34,179 nt of DNA from Burkholderiales bacterium (GTDB lineage Bacteria; Pseudomonadota; Gammaproteobacteria; Burkholderiales; Casimicrobiaceae). Positions 1-8,488 of this stretch are shown here, one piece after another. The translations under genes and the position numbers were made by a program. The notes below the pieces were generated by a model, which saw nothing but the letters and a program-made list of their open reading frames with translations, did no database searches and had not been told where the DNA came from. The stretch is taken from positions 1 through 34,179 of the forward strand of contig JAIRJZ010000032.1 in NCBI GenBank assembly GCA_031260355.1, read 5' to 3'. Every line of letters begins with the position of its first letter. The stretch's first letter is position 1.

Positions 1-30
1 ATGATGCAGATGCGTTATTCTAATTAAATT

Positions 31-115
31 TGGTGGGCATAGAGGGACTTGAACCCCCATGGATCGCTCCACTAGTACCTGAAACTAGCGCGTCTACCAA
101 TTTCGCCATCTGGGC
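31..115 (-). tRNA. tRNA-Leu (anticodon CAG), with an imperfect acceptor stem
   Basis: This 85-nt class II tRNA reads on the minus strand and ends in an encoded CCA (31-33). The anticodon arm has a 5-bp stem and a seven-base loop TTCAGGT, giving anticodon CAG (79-81), which decodes CUG leucine codons. The D-arm (TTGGTAGA loop), the long variable arm and the T-arm (TTCAAGT loop) are all present. The acceptor strands do not fit: the 5' strand GCCCAGA faces the 3' strand TATGCCC, leaving three of seven positions mispaired (2-71, 3-70, 6-67). A near-consensus promoter lies directly upstream. It could be a functional but unusual tRNA, a decayed copy, or one whose 3' end was replaced by recombination. 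Confidence 0.85.
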
Positions 116-127
116 AGCGAGACCGGC

Positions 128-156
128 ATTTTACGAGACGTTCCGGCGCTTGTCAA
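128..156 (-). promoter_or_regulatory. Sigma-70 promoter of the tRNA-Leu gene
   Basis: On the minus strand, TTGACA (156-151) is separated by exactly 17 bp from TAAAAT (133-128). The predicted transcription start is near 121, about six bases before the mature tRNA 5' end, as expected for a tRNA gene. The -35 hexamer overlaps a small palindrome (CTTGTC-AAA-GACAAG, 149-163). Confidence 0.75.
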
Positions 157-294
157 AGACAAGTGTGCGGCGCTGTTTGGCCGTTTTCCCGCCGTTTTTC
201 GACCCGCACCTTACGCGGATGCTTCGGAAAGCGGGCATAATCAGGGGCGCGGCGCGTTGTCCGAAAGCCGCATTTTTTCTGATTGGTAGATCCC

Positions 295-2547
295 ATGGTT
301 TCCCGTTCGTCATCCTCCCGCCGTTCGCTTTCCCGTTTGCCCGACGAAGGCCGGGTTTTGAGCGCGGTGCGCGAGGCGGGGGTGCCGCTGTTGCCGGCGG
401 CACTGACAAAGCGACTGCAAATCGGCGCCGCCGATCAGGCGGCATTTGAGGCGCAGTTGGCGCAGATGGTGCAGCGGGGCGTACTGTTTGCCAACCGCAA
501 GGGGGCGCTGTGTTTGCCGGCGGCGCTCGACGTGGTGGTCGGAACGGTGCTCGGGCATCCCGATGGTTACGGTTTTTTGGAACTGGACGAAGGCGGAGAC
601 GATTTGTATTTGTCGTCGCGCGAAATGTTCAAGACGTTGCACGGCGACAAGGTTGCCGCACGGCGCATCCCCCGAGGCGAACGCGGCCGTGTCGAGGCAG
701 AGATTCTCGATGTGCTTGAACGCGGGCAACGCGATATTGTGGGAAGGTTGCATCAAAGACATGGTGTTTGGTTCGTGGTTGCCGAGGATCGCCGGCTCAA
801 TCAGGATTTTTTGCTGACGCCGGAAGGCCGCAGAACTGCCAAGGCTGGCGATATCGTGGTGGCGGAAATCGTCGATCCGCCGTCGGCATCGCATGAGGCG
901 ATTGTCCGGATCAAGGAAGTTCTGGGAACGGCGGACGATGACGGTATCGAAATCGAGATTGCACTGCGCAAACATGCGCTGCCGTTTGTGTTCTCTGAGG
1001 CGGTCGAGCACAGTGCCGAAAAATTCGGAGACAGTGTCAAGTCGTCCGACATCAAAGGGCGGCGCGATTTGCGCGATTTGCCGCTGGTGACGATCGACGG
1101 CGAGACGGCGCGCGATTTTGACGATGCGGTGTATGCGGCTCGAAACAAGCAAGGGTTCAGGCTGATCGTGGCGATTGCCGACGTATCGCACTATGTGAAA
1201 GACGGCAGTGTGCTGGACAAGGCGGGCAGAGAGCGCGGCACATCGGTGTATTTTCCGCGCCGGGTGATTCCGATGCTGCCGGAAACATTATCGAACGGTT
1301 TGTGTTCGCTGAATCCGGCGGTGGATCGACTGGTGATGGCGTGCGATATGGTGGTTTCCGCCAAGGGCGTCGTCAAGCATCATGAGTTTTATCCGGCGGT
1401 GATTCGCTCGCGGGCGCGGCTGACCTACACCGAAGTATGGGATTATCTGTCGCGCGGTACGGCGTTGCCGGCGCTGAACGCGGCGGAGATGCCAGAAGTG
1501 CAAGAAACGCGAGAGTCGCTCGATACGCTGTATGCGCTGTTCAAGCATTTTCTCGAACAGCGGAGAAAACGCGGCGCCATCGACTTTGAAACCACCGAAA
1601 TGGAAATGCATTTCGACACGTGCGGCAAAATCGAAAAAATAACGCCGCTGGTGCGCAACGACGCGCATCGGCTGATTGAAGAGTGCATGCTGGCAGCCAA
1701 TGTGTGCGCGGCGGAAACGATTCGGGCGCACCACGTCCAAGCGTTGTTCCGTATCCACGAAGGGCCGACGGCGGAAAAGCTGGCGGCATTGAAGGCGTTT
1801 CTGGCGCTGTGCGCGTTGCGTCTTGGCGGCGGTGAAAAACCGGCAACCAAGGATTACGCCAAGTTGCTCGAACAAATACAGACGCGCGATGATAAGGATT
1901 TGCTGCAAACGCTGTTGTTGCGTTCGCTGCAACGCGCCGAGTACGGCGCTGAAGAGAAAGGGCATTTCGGCTTGGCGTATCCGGCCTACGCGCATTTCAC
2001 TTCGCCGATTCGCCGCTATCCCGATTTGCTGGTGCACCGGACGCTGAAAGCCATTCTCGCCGGAAAGGCGTATCAGCCGAAAGGCGATTCGTGGAAGGCG
2101 CTGGGTGAGCATTGCTCGGTGACCGAGCGCCGCGCCGACGAGGCGACGCGGGATGTCGAAACCTGGCTGAAATGTTTGTACATGCAGCGGCATCTGGATG
2201 AAGTGATGACAGGCACGGTTTCCGGCGTGACGAATTTCGGTTTGTTCGTGACGCTGGACGGATTGGCGATCGACGGACTGGTGCATGTGACCGAATTGGG
2301 AAGCGATTATTTCCGTTTCGACGCCGCCCGCCATACGTTGACCGGACAGCGCGGCGGTGTCGTCTATACGCTGGCGCAACGGGTGGCGGTGCGGGTGGTT
2401 CGGGTCGATCCCGATGCGGGCAAGATTGATTTTTCACTGTGGGAGGAAGAATCTTCCGAAAAGGAAAAGCCCAAAACCGGGAAAAAACGTTCGGCGGGCA
2501 AGGTATCGAAAACGCAGAAAAAAATGTCTGAAAGAAAAACATCATGA
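295..2547 (+). CDS. rnr: Ribonuclease R
   Basis: This is a 3'-5' exoribonuclease of the RNB (RNase II/R) family, a cytoplasmic enzyme that degrades structured RNA and takes part in rRNA quality control and tmRNA-linked decay. The 750-residue protein has an N-terminal winged-helix-like region, cold-shock/OB segments, and an RNB core whose metal-binding signature ARDFDDAV sits around residues 272-279. A C-terminal S1 domain starts near residue 638 (GTVSGVTNFGLFV), followed by a lysine-rich tail typical of RNase R rather than RNase II. I chose ATG 295; an upstream in-frame TTG at 283 is possible, and neither has a strong Shine-Dalgarno. The stop codon overlaps the serB start, so the two are probably co-transcribed. 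smpB, whose product works with RNase R in trans-translation, lies about 6 kb away. Confidence 0.97.
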   Translation: MVSRSSSSRRSLSRLPDEGRVLSAVREAGVPLLPAALTKRLQIGAADQAAFEAQLAQMVQRGVLFANRKGALCLPAALDVVVGTVLGHPDGYGFLELDEGGDDLYLSSREMFKTLHGDKVAARRIPRGERGRVEAEILDVLERGQRDIVGRLHQRHGVWFVVAEDRRLNQDFLLTPEGRRTAKAGDIVVAEIVDPPSASHEAIVRIKEVLGTADDDGIEIEIALRKHALPFVFSEAVEHSAEKFGDSVKSSDIKGRRDLRDLPLVTIDGETARDFDDAVYAARNKQGFRLIVAIADVSHYVKDGSVLDKAGRERGTSVYFPRRVIPMLPETLSNGLCSLNPAVDRLVMACDMVVSAKGVVKHHEFYPAVIRSRARLTYTEVWDYLSRGTALPALNAAEMPEVQETRESLDTLYALFKHFLEQRRKRGAIDFETTEMEMHFDTCGKIEKITPLVRNDAHRLIEECMLAANVCAAETIRAHHVQALFRIHEGPTAEKLAALKAFLALCALRLGGGEKPATKDYAKLLEQIQTRDDKDLLQTLLLRSLQRAEYGAEEKGHFGLAYPAYAHFTSPIRRYPDLLVHRTLKAILAGKAYQPKGDSWKALGEHCSVTERRADEATRDVETWLKCLYMQRHLDEVMTGTVSGVTNFGLFVTLDGLAIDGLVHVTELGSDYFRFDAARHTLTGQRGGVVYTLAQRVAVRVVRVDPDAGKIDFSLWEEESSEKEKPKTGKKRSAGKVSKTQKKMSERKTS

Positions 2548-3401
2548 AAAAAGACGCGGGGTTCGATCTGGTATTGCAGGCGCCGACGGCGTTGCCGCTC
2601 GCGCTGATCGATTGGGCGGCAGAGGCCGGAGCCGAAGGCTGGGAAGAGATCCGGCATTTACCGCCGGTTTACCGGTTGTGCCATGTCAGAACGCCCTCGG
2701 AAGCGGCGGTGAACCTGTCGCAGCAGGGTTTCGATGTGGCGCTGGTGCCGCATGCGCGGCGCTTGCAGGATGTGTGCGTGGTGGCGATGGATATGGATTC
2801 GACCTTGATCACCATCGAGTGTATCGACGAGATCGCCGACATGATCGGCATCAAGCCGCAGGTGGCCGAAATCACCGAACGGGCGATGCGCGGCGAACTC
2901 GATTTCAAGGAAAGCCTGATTGCGCGGGTGGCGCTGTTGAAAGGCGTTCCCGAGACGGCGCTGGCGGCGATTTACGATACCCGTCTCGTCCTGTCGCCGG
3001 GCGCGGAGGCGATGCTGGAAGCGTTTCACGCGGCGGGCGCGAAAAGCATTCTGGTGTCCGGCGGCTTCACGTTTTTCACCGAAAGACTGCGGACGCGCTT
3101 GGGGTTTGCCCACACGACCGCCAACACGCTGGAAATCATCGACGGCAAATTGACCGGGCGGGTCATCGGCGAGATCGTCGGCGCCGCCGGCAAAGCGGCG
3201 CAGTTGAGCGCGTACAAGGCAAAGTACGCAACGCCGGACAAACCGCTGGCGGTAGCGATCGGCGATGGCGCCAACGATTTGATGATGTTTCAGGCCGCCG
3301 ATGTGTCGTTTGCGTATCGCGCTAAACCAAAAGTGCGCGGCGCGGCGACGCACGCGATCGACCATTGCGGGCTGGATGCGATCGTGAATTGTTTTTGCTA
3401 G
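2544..3401 (+). CDS. serB: Phosphoserine phosphatase
   Basis: This HAD-superfamily enzyme catalyses the last step of serine biosynthesis, hydrolysing phosphoserine to serine. HAD motif I is DMDST, with the nucleophile at D83 and the general acid at D85. Motif II is SGGF and motif III/IV is GDGANDLMM near residues 239-247. The 285 residues include an N-terminal region of about 75 residues that corresponds to the regulatory extension seen in proteobacterial SerB proteins, somewhat shorter than in the 322-residue E. coli enzyme. It overlaps rnr by 4 bp (ATGA), which implies translational coupling. No classical terminator follows; an imperfect inverted repeat at 3411-3477 separates it from the convergent cytochrome gene. 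Confidence 0.95.
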   Translation: MKKDAGFDLVLQAPTALPLALIDWAAEAGAEGWEEIRHLPPVYRLCHVRTPSEAAVNLSQQGFDVALVPHARRLQDVCVVAMDMDSTLITIECIDEIADMIGIKPQVAEITERAMRGELDFKESLIARVALLKGVPETALAAIYDTRLVLSPGAEAMLEAFHAAGAKSILVSGGFTFFTERLRTRLGFAHTTANTLEIIDGKLTGRVIGEIVGAAGKAAQLSAYKAKYATPDKPLAVAIGDGANDLMMFQAADVSFAYRAKPKVRGAATHAIDHCGLDAIVNCFC

Positions 3402-3410
3402 TGAAAGGCA

Positions 3411-3477
3411 TTAACCACAAAGAACGCATAGATCACAAAGAAAAACCTTGGGGCGCTATGTGTTCTTTATGGTGAAA
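3411..3477. repeat. Intergenic imperfect inverted repeat, copy 1
   Basis: The left arm begins TTAACCACAAAGAACGCATA. The right part, CTATGTGTTCTTTATGGTGA, reads as its approximate reverse complement, so the segment can fold as one imperfect hairpin. A second, diverged copy lies at 32294-32348, after sppA. Both sit directly behind stop codons, so the hairpin may end or stabilise transcripts; that role is inference. Confidence 0.6.
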
Positions 3478-3483
3478 TGGTTT

Positions 3484-4056
3484 TCAATGCTTGGCTAAGC
3501 GCTTCTTGCCGGTGAACATCGACAGGACAAGGTTCTCCCGGTGTAAAAAGCTCGCCAGCAGCACTCCAAAAACATGCACGGCGACAAATCCGATGGTCAG
3601 GTAGGCCAGCACTTCGTGGATTTCCTCCACCCACTCCGCTCCCCAGAGAGCATCGGTGGTTATCAGGTATCCGGTAATGCAGGTCGTGGCCGACATCACA
3701 AGCAGCGCGACGATCATGGCAGCGGCGGCAGGATTGTGCCCGATATGGCGAGGCGCTTTGAGCCGGAGTTCGTCGCGCAGGTAGGCCAGCGTTTCTTGGG
3801 GCGGCCTGACAAAATGGCTGAACCGCGCATGGTGGGAGCCGATGAAGCCCCACACGACGCGCGCAGCAATCAAGCCAGCGACCACATAACCGACGACAAT
3901 GTGTGCGTCCTCAAAGTCATCGCCGGTGATGAAGGCGGCCAGAAACAAAGCGACCAGCGACCAGTGAAAGACCCTGACGAACGGATCCCAAACCTTGATG
4001 GTCGTCGGCGGTCGGCAACCGCCGACCGCCACCGAGCCGCTTTTCCCGGATTTCAC
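3484..4056 (-). CDS. Cytochrome b561-family membrane protein
   Basis: This 190-residue integral membrane protein belongs to the prokaryotic cytochrome b561 / Ni,Fe-hydrogenase b-type cytochrome group, four-helix di-haem proteins that move electrons between the quinone pool and periplasmic partners. The visible pattern is VWDPFVRVFHWS leading into the first helix, a second helix after DAHIVVGYV, a third around AAAMIVALLVM, and a fourth around EIHEVLAYLTIGFVAVHV. Histidines in FHW, DAHIV, IHE and AVHVF are candidate haem ligands. It overlaps the upstream PepSY gene by 4 bp, so the two form an operon. The electron donor and acceptor cannot be named; b561-PepSY pairs often accompany small diheme cytochromes, but none is present here. 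Confidence 0.85.
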   Translation of the reverse strand: MKSGKSGSVAVGGCRPPTTIKVWDPFVRVFHWSLVALFLAAFITGDDFEDAHIVVGYVVAGLIAARVVWGFIGSHHARFSHFVRPPQETLAYLRDELRLKAPRHIGHNPAAAAMIVALLVMSATTCITGYLITTDALWGAEWVEEIHEVLAYLTIGFVAVHVFGVLLASFLHRENLVLSMFTGKKRLAKH

Positions 4057-4394
4057 CGCTTGCCTCCCTGGAGTTGGCTGACGATCTGGCCGTTGGTCGG
4101 ATCGACGAACAACTCGGTTTTACCGCCGTTCTTGTCGAGCACATAGAATTCAGCGCACCCTTTTGCCAGCTTGTTTTTTTGCACCATGTAACCGAGAGCT
4201 TCGACCTTGGCTTGCAGTTCCTGTACCGGGAGCCATTGGTTCTGGGGTGCGGATGTACATGGGTACCCAAGGCTTTTGGCATGTACCGGTGTCGTCAAGG
4301 CCAGCATTCCGATTGCTGTCGCTACTGCTAATATCTTTAGCGAAGCACCGATGCCGAATATTGTGCCTGCGACTTTGAAAGAACTGTGTTTCAT
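4053..4394 (-). CDS. Secreted PepSY-domain protein
   Basis: This 113-residue protein has an N-terminal signal peptide (basic MKHSSFK, a hydrophobic stretch, then a PVHA cleavage-like site near residue 39). It is followed by one PepSY-like domain (VQELQAKVEALGY, then ELFVDPTNGQIVSQ). I placed the start at 4394 because AGGAG lies 8 bp upstream; a longer frame to 4424 would put that ribosome site inside the gene. It carries cysteines in GYPCTS and KGCAEF that could form a periplasmic disulfide. It overlaps the cytochrome b561 gene downstream, which suggests a periplasmic partner or modulator of that cytochrome. PepSY domains are linked to inhibition or sensing at the envelope; the exact role is unknown. 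Confidence 0.8.
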   Translation of the reverse strand: MKHSSFKVAGTIFGIGASLKILAVATAIGMLALTTPVHAKSLGYPCTSAPQNQWLPVQELQAKVEALGYMVQKNKLAKGCAEFYVLDKNGGKTELFVDPTNGQIVSQLQGGKR

Positions 4395-4423
4395 TTGGTA
4401 TTCTCCTGTATTAAGTGTTTCCA

Positions 4424-4440
4424 TGCCGCACCATGCGGCA
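4424..4440. promoter_or_regulatory. Palindrome between divergent PepSY genes
   Basis: TGCCGCA-CCA-TGCGGCA is a perfect 7-bp inverted repeat with a 3-bp spacer, lying just upstream of the minus-strand PepSY-cytochrome operon and about 115 bp from the divergent PepSY-kinase operon. A second, looser pair, GCTGAC (4467-4472) and GTCAGC (4491-4496), follows. Either could bind the neighbouring response regulator, though OmpR-type regulators usually prefer direct repeats. Confidence 0.35.
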
Positions 4441-4553
4441 GGTGAACGGAAGATTAACCAAAGGGCGCTGACGGCTACCTGTTGCTTCGTGTCAGCAAGT
4501 TGTCAGGTTGAATATGGCTAAATGCTTTATCTTGTCAAAAAATAGGGTGGCTC

Positions 4554-4874
4554 ATGATGCCAAGGTTTCACAGTATTTCCCGGGCGATCGTTATGGCGGC
4601 AGCGGTGCTGATCGGTTCCGGGGTTTCGCCGGTGATGGCGTCGCACGATCACGATAAGGCGCTGCAAGCCGTCAAATCCGGCGAAATCCGTCCGCTCGCA
4701 GAGATTTTGAGTATTGTTCAGGACAAGCTTCCCGGCGAGGTCGTCCGCACAAAGCTTGAGCAAAAAGAAAAGGTGTGGGTTTACGAATTTCGTGTCGTCG
4801 ATCGCGAGGGGCAGGTTTTTGAAGTTTATGTTGACGCTCGCAGCGGTGAGATCAATCGCATGAGGAAAAAATAA
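4554..4874 (+). CDS. Secreted PepSY-domain protein, first gene of a two-component operon
   Basis: This 106-residue protein has a signal peptide (RFHSISRAIVMAAAVLIG, cleavage probably after VMA near residue 29) and a single PepSY domain containing VYEFRVVDREGQVFEVYVDA and a C-terminal SGEINRMRKK. An AGGGTGG ribosome site precedes two adjacent ATG codons; 4554 is used here and 4557 is equally possible. The stop overlaps the response regulator start by one base (TAATG), so translation is coupled. Small periplasmic PepSY proteins encoded with a regulator and a kinase are common and are thought to tune the sensor. The exact signal is unknown. Confidence 0.85.
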   Translation: MMPRFHSISRAIVMAAAVLIGSGVSPVMASHDHDKALQAVKSGEIRPLAEILSIVQDKLPGEVVRTKLEQKEKVWVYEFRVVDREGQVFEVYVDARSGEINRMRKK

Positions 4875-5539
4875 TGCGCGTGCTTCTTGTCGAAGACGAC
4901 CGGCGGATTGCATCGGACATCTCGCTCGCGCTCGGAGCCTCAGGCTATGTGGTTGAGGCGGTCAGCGACGGCGAGGAGGCCTGGTTTCGGGGCGATACCG
5001 AAGATTATGGCGCGGTTATCCTTGACCTCGGTTTGCCTCTGATGGACGGCCTTGCGGTTCTCAAACGCTGGCGCGCGAACGGACGCCACATGCCTGTCCT
5101 CATCCTGACTGCTCGGGGGAGTTGGGCGGAGCGGGTCGATGGTATTGATGCGGGAGCCGATGATTACTTGCCCAAGCCGTTCCGGATGGAGGAGTTGACG
5201 GCGCGGTTACGCTCGATCGTGCGTCGGTCTGCCGGTCATGCCTCGTCGGTTTTGACTGCCGGCGAGATCACGCTTGATGAGAGGCAAATGAAAGTAACCC
5301 TGCGCGGCATACCGATCGCACTCTCGCCGCTTGAGTACCGGCTCGTTGCCCACCTGTTGCGCAATCTTGGCCGGGTTGTGCCTCAGCAGGAACTGGAGGA
5401 AAACATTTACGGTCACGATGAGGCGCACGACTCGAACGCCCTCGAAGTGCTGGTCGGTCGCGTACGCAAGAAACTGGGCGCTCCTGTAATAGAAACGCGG
5501 CGAGGGTTCGGTTACACCATACCGGAGGCATCGGCGTGA
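4874..5539 (+). CDS. OmpR/PhoP-family response regulator
   Basis: This 221-residue DNA-binding regulator has an N-terminal receiver domain (residues 1-115) with the acidic pocket E7/D8/D9, phospho-acceptor D51 (VILDLGLP), T79 and K101. The C-terminal winged helix (about 125-220) ends in the usual recognition region SNALEVLVGRVRKKLG and the wing RRGFGYTI. It is closest to the PhoP/QseB/TctD group. Its stop codon overlaps the GTG start of the sensor kinase by 4 bp. Likely targets are its own operon and the divergent PepSY-cytochrome b561 operon, inferred from the shared intergenic region. Confidence 0.93.
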   Translation: MRVLLVEDDRRIASDISLALGASGYVVEAVSDGEEAWFRGDTEDYGAVILDLGLPLMDGLAVLKRWRANGRHMPVLILTARGSWAERVDGIDAGADDYLPKPFRMEELTARLRSIVRRSAGHASSVLTAGEITLDERQMKVTLRGIPIALSPLEYRLVAHLLRNLGRVVPQQELEENIYGHDEAHDSNALEVLVGRVRKKLGAPVIETRRGFGYTIPEASA

Positions 5540-6945
5540 AGCGGCATTCGTTGCGTCTGCGGTTTGTTGTAGGCGGGATCATTGCGATCTTCATTGCGCT
5601 CACGGTTGCCGGTGGAGGGTTGTTCCTGTTGTTCGAGCGCCACGTCACCCGCACGATTGCCGGTGACCTTGAAATCCATCTCAAACAGTTGCTTTCCGGG
5701 ATCGACATCGATGCACAGGGCAATCTCATATTGATGCAGCCGCCTGTTGACTTACGCTTCGATAATCCTTTCTCGGGGCTCTACTGGCAGGCCAGTGATG
5801 ACAGGGGTCAAATCCTGCGTTCCCGCTCGTTGTGGGATACGACGATGATGCTTCCGACGGATGAACCGACACCGGGAGAGGTTCACCAGCACGAGATACC
5901 CGGCCCCGGAAAAACCCGCCTGCTGGTCGTCGAGCGCGTCGTCCATCTCTCGGTAGAAAACCGCAGAGTCGGCATACGCCTGGGAGTCGCTACCGACCTC
6001 GCTCGAGTAGCGGTCGCAGCATCGTCCTTTGCAAAAGACCTTGTCATTGCTCTTGGTCTTCTCGCTGCGGTCTTGGTGGTTGCGACGTCAATCCAGGTCA
6101 GCCTCGGTTTGCGCCCGCTCGATGCGCTGCGTCGCGGCGTCGCCGAAATCAGAGCGGGGCGTCGTCGTCATTTGCCATCGGCGGCGCCAGCCGAAGTGCA
6201 GCCGCTTGTCGAGGAAGTCAACGCGCTCGTTGATGCACAGGAGCGCGAAGTCGAACGGTCACGCAATCGGGCTGCGGATTTGGCTCACGGCTTAAAGACG
6301 CCGCTCGCTGCACTCGCTGCCGATGCAGCACGTCTTCACGAACGAGGGGAGCACACCATTGCGCATGGTATCGAAGCGGTCAGCGACGCCATGAGTCGCC
6401 ATGTCGATCGCGAATTGACGCGTGCCCGAGTGCGCGGTCGTCTGCAGCACGCAATAACGCCCTCCACTGAACTTGCACCGCTCGTGCATTCGTTGATTGC
6501 GACACTGGAACGTACTCCCGAGGGCGCGCGCGTATCGTTCGAATCGAAAATTGACGAAGGCACGCGTGTCCCGTTCGATCGAACCGACCTTGCGGAGGTG
6601 CTTGGCAACTTGCTTGAAAACGCGACGCGTTTCGCGAAGCAGCGCATTTGCGTCTCGGCCTCGGCAGGCGTTGCTGAGTTGTCGATCGTCATTGAAGACG
6701 ACGGGCAAGGAATTGATCCGGTTTTGTTGTCGCATGTGCTTGAACGCGGCACACGTCTTGATGAGCGTGGTGAAGGCGCCGGCTTGGGCTTCGCCATCGT
6801 TCAGGACGTTCTTGACGCTTACGATTGGCAGCTCGGCCTGGACGTTTCGAAGCTGGGCGGGCTTAAAGCGACCATTTCACCTAAAAGCATCTCCGGTTCG
6901 CAGCCGACACCGCCTCCCGCCGATCCGATTACGGGCGACTCCTGA
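5536..6945 (+). CDS. PhoQ-like sensor histidine kinase
   Basis: This 469-residue inner-membrane kinase starts with GTG, overlapping the regulator gene. A first helix (about residues 9-33) is followed by a periplasmic sensor region of roughly 130 residues, a second helix (about 168-188) and a HAMP-like segment. The H-box is LAHGLKTPLAAL with phospho-acceptor H251; this HxLKTP form resembles PhoQ rather than the usual HExRTP. The ATPase domain shows the N-box LGNLLENATRFA, G1 EDDGQGI and G2 GAGLGFAIVQ. The C-terminus is proline rich. It forms a two-component pair with the preceding regulator and probably senses an envelope signal, possibly through the PepSY protein. Confidence 0.93.
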   Translation: MKRHSLRLRFVVGGIIAIFIALTVAGGGLFLLFERHVTRTIAGDLEIHLKQLLSGIDIDAQGNLILMQPPVDLRFDNPFSGLYWQASDDRGQILRSRSLWDTTMMLPTDEPTPGEVHQHEIPGPGKTRLLVVERVVHLSVENRRVGIRLGVATDLARVAVAASSFAKDLVIALGLLAAVLVVATSIQVSLGLRPLDALRRGVAEIRAGRRRHLPSAAPAEVQPLVEEVNALVDAQEREVERSRNRAADLAHGLKTPLAALAADAARLHERGEHTIAHGIEAVSDAMSRHVDRELTRARVRGRLQHAITPSTELAPLVHSLIATLERTPEGARVSFESKIDEGTRVPFDRTDLAEVLGNLLENATRFAKQRICVSASAGVAELSIVIEDDGQGIDPVLLSHVLERGTRLDERGEGAGLGFAIVQDVLDAYDWQLGLDVSKLGGLKATISPKSISGSQPTPPPADPITGDS

Positions 6946-6954
6946 CTTTCGAAA

Positions 6955-8394
6955 CTAAAGCATTTCCGATGCGTAATCGGCCAACCGCGAACGCTCGCCG
7001 CGCGCCAGCGTGATGTGGCCGGTGTGTTTCCAGCCTTTCATCCGATCGACGACATAGGTCAGCCCCGAATTGCCTTCGGTGAGGTAGGGCGTGTCGATTT
7101 GGGCAAGGTTGCCGAGGCAAACGACTTTGGTGCCGGGGCCGGCGCGGGTGATCAAGGTCTTCATCTGTTTGGAGGTCAGGTTTTGCGCTTCGTCGATGAT
7201 CAGGTATTTTTTGACGAAAGTGCGGCCGCGCATGAAGTTGAGGCTTTTGATCTTGATATGGGCGCGCAGCAGATCGCGGGTGGCGGCGCGCCCCCAGGCG
7301 CCGGCATCTTCTTCGGTGTAATGCAGGACTTCCAGATTGTCTTCGAGCGCGCCCATCCACGGTGTCATTTTTTCTTCTTCGGTGCCGGGCAGAAAACCGA
7401 TGTCTTCGCCGACCGGAATGGTGACGCGGGTGATGATGAGTTCGCTGTATTTCTTGAATTCGAGCGTCAACATCAGCCCGGCAGCCAGCGTCAGCAAGGT
7501 CTTGCCGGTTCCGGCCTGACCGACCATGGTAACGAGGTCGATTTCCGGATTCATCAGCAGATTCAGCGCGAAGTTCTGTTCGCGGTTGCGGGCGGTGATG
7601 CCCCACACGGCGTTTTTGGCGTGGGTGTAGTCCTTGATGGTTTGCAGGACGACATTCTCTCCGTTGACCTCTTTGACGGTAGCGTAGAACGGCGCTTCGC
7701 CGGCACGTTCGAGATAAACCATTTCGTTGAGGTGCAACGCCGCCGTCAGCGGGCCGGCAACGCGGTACAGCGTATGGCCGGCCAGTTGCCAGGATTCCAT
7801 TTTCTTGCCGTGCGTGTCCCAGAAATCCTGCGGCAATTCGGTGATGCCGGTATAGAGCAGATCGGAATCTTCGAGAACTTTATCGTTGAAATAATCCTCG
7901 GCATTAAGACTCAACGCTTGCGCCTTGATGCGCATATTGATGTCTTTGCTCACCAGAAAGACATCGCGCTCGGGGAACTGTGTGCGGAGGTGTTTGACGA
8001 TGGCGAGAATCTGGTTGTCGGCACGCGCCGCCAGAAACGGCAGCGCTGACGGCGGGATAAGGTCGGTTTGCAGAAAAAGCGAACCGGTCGCCTGAAAAGC
8101 GCCGTTCGGCGGCATCAGCGCGATGCCGGACGCAATCCCGTTGTTTTTCTGCGCGATATGGCGGTTGATCAGTTCGTCGAGAAAACGGGAAGCCTGGCGG
8201 GCGTTGCGTGCTGTTTCCGAGTTCCCCTTTTTATGGGCGTCGAGTTCTTCGAGCACCAGAATCGGCAGATAAACATCGTGCTCCTGAAAGCGGAACAACG
8301 AAGTCGGGTCGTGCAACAAGACGTTGGTGTCGAGAACGAAAAGGCGGGTGGCTTTGGGGGCGAGTAAACGGCGGCGGGCAACTTTGGCGTTCAT
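6955..8394 (-). CDS. PhoH-family ATPase with N-terminal PIN domain (PhoH2 type)
   Basis: This 479-residue cytoplasmic protein joins a PIN nuclease domain to a PhoH P-loop ATPase domain. The PIN domain begins with LFVLDTNVLLHDP (D22) and continues with VLEELDAHKKG and LVSKDINMRIKA. The PhoH part has Walker A GQAGTGKT with K298 and a Walker B-like LIIDEAQNLT. Characterised PIN-PhoH proteins are ATP-dependent RNA helicases/ribonucleases. I set the start at ATG 8394 because the PIN domain follows within 20 residues and the longer open frame runs into rnfH; the ribosome site is weak. It ends 10 bp from the convergent kinase gene with no hairpin between. With rnr, rne and smpB it adds to an RNA-metabolism theme, though these are separate transcription units. 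Confidence 0.92.
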   Translation of the reverse strand: MNAKVARRRLLAPKATRLFVLDTNVLLHDPTSLFRFQEHDVYLPILVLEELDAHKKGNSETARNARQASRFLDELINRHIAQKNNGIASGIALMPPNGAFQATGSLFLQTDLIPPSALPFLAARADNQILAIVKHLRTQFPERDVFLVSKDINMRIKAQALSLNAEDYFNDKVLEDSDLLYTGITELPQDFWDTHGKKMESWQLAGHTLYRVAGPLTAALHLNEMVYLERAGEAPFYATVKEVNGENVVLQTIKDYTHAKNAVWGITARNREQNFALNLLMNPEIDLVTMVGQAGTGKTLLTLAAGLMLTLEFKKYSELIITRVTIPVGEDIGFLPGTEEEKMTPWMGALEDNLEVLHYTEEDAGAWGRAATRDLLRAHIKIKSLNFMRGRTFVKKYLIIDEAQNLTSKQMKTLITRAGPGTKVVCLGNLAQIDTPYLTEGNSGLTYVVDRMKGWKHTGHITLARGERSRLADYASEML

Positions 8395-8488
8395 GATTCG
8401 GGGTTGAGGTGGAACGGTTCGGTTCAAGGCAGAGCAGAGGCGATTCACTATAACACAGGGTTTTTCGGGAACTCGGTGAACGGTTCGA

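Noticed and set aside
149-163. Palindrome CTTGTC-AAA-GACAAG as an operator
   Set aside because: It is explained by the overlap with the TTGACA -35 element of the tRNA promoter, and is short enough to be chance.
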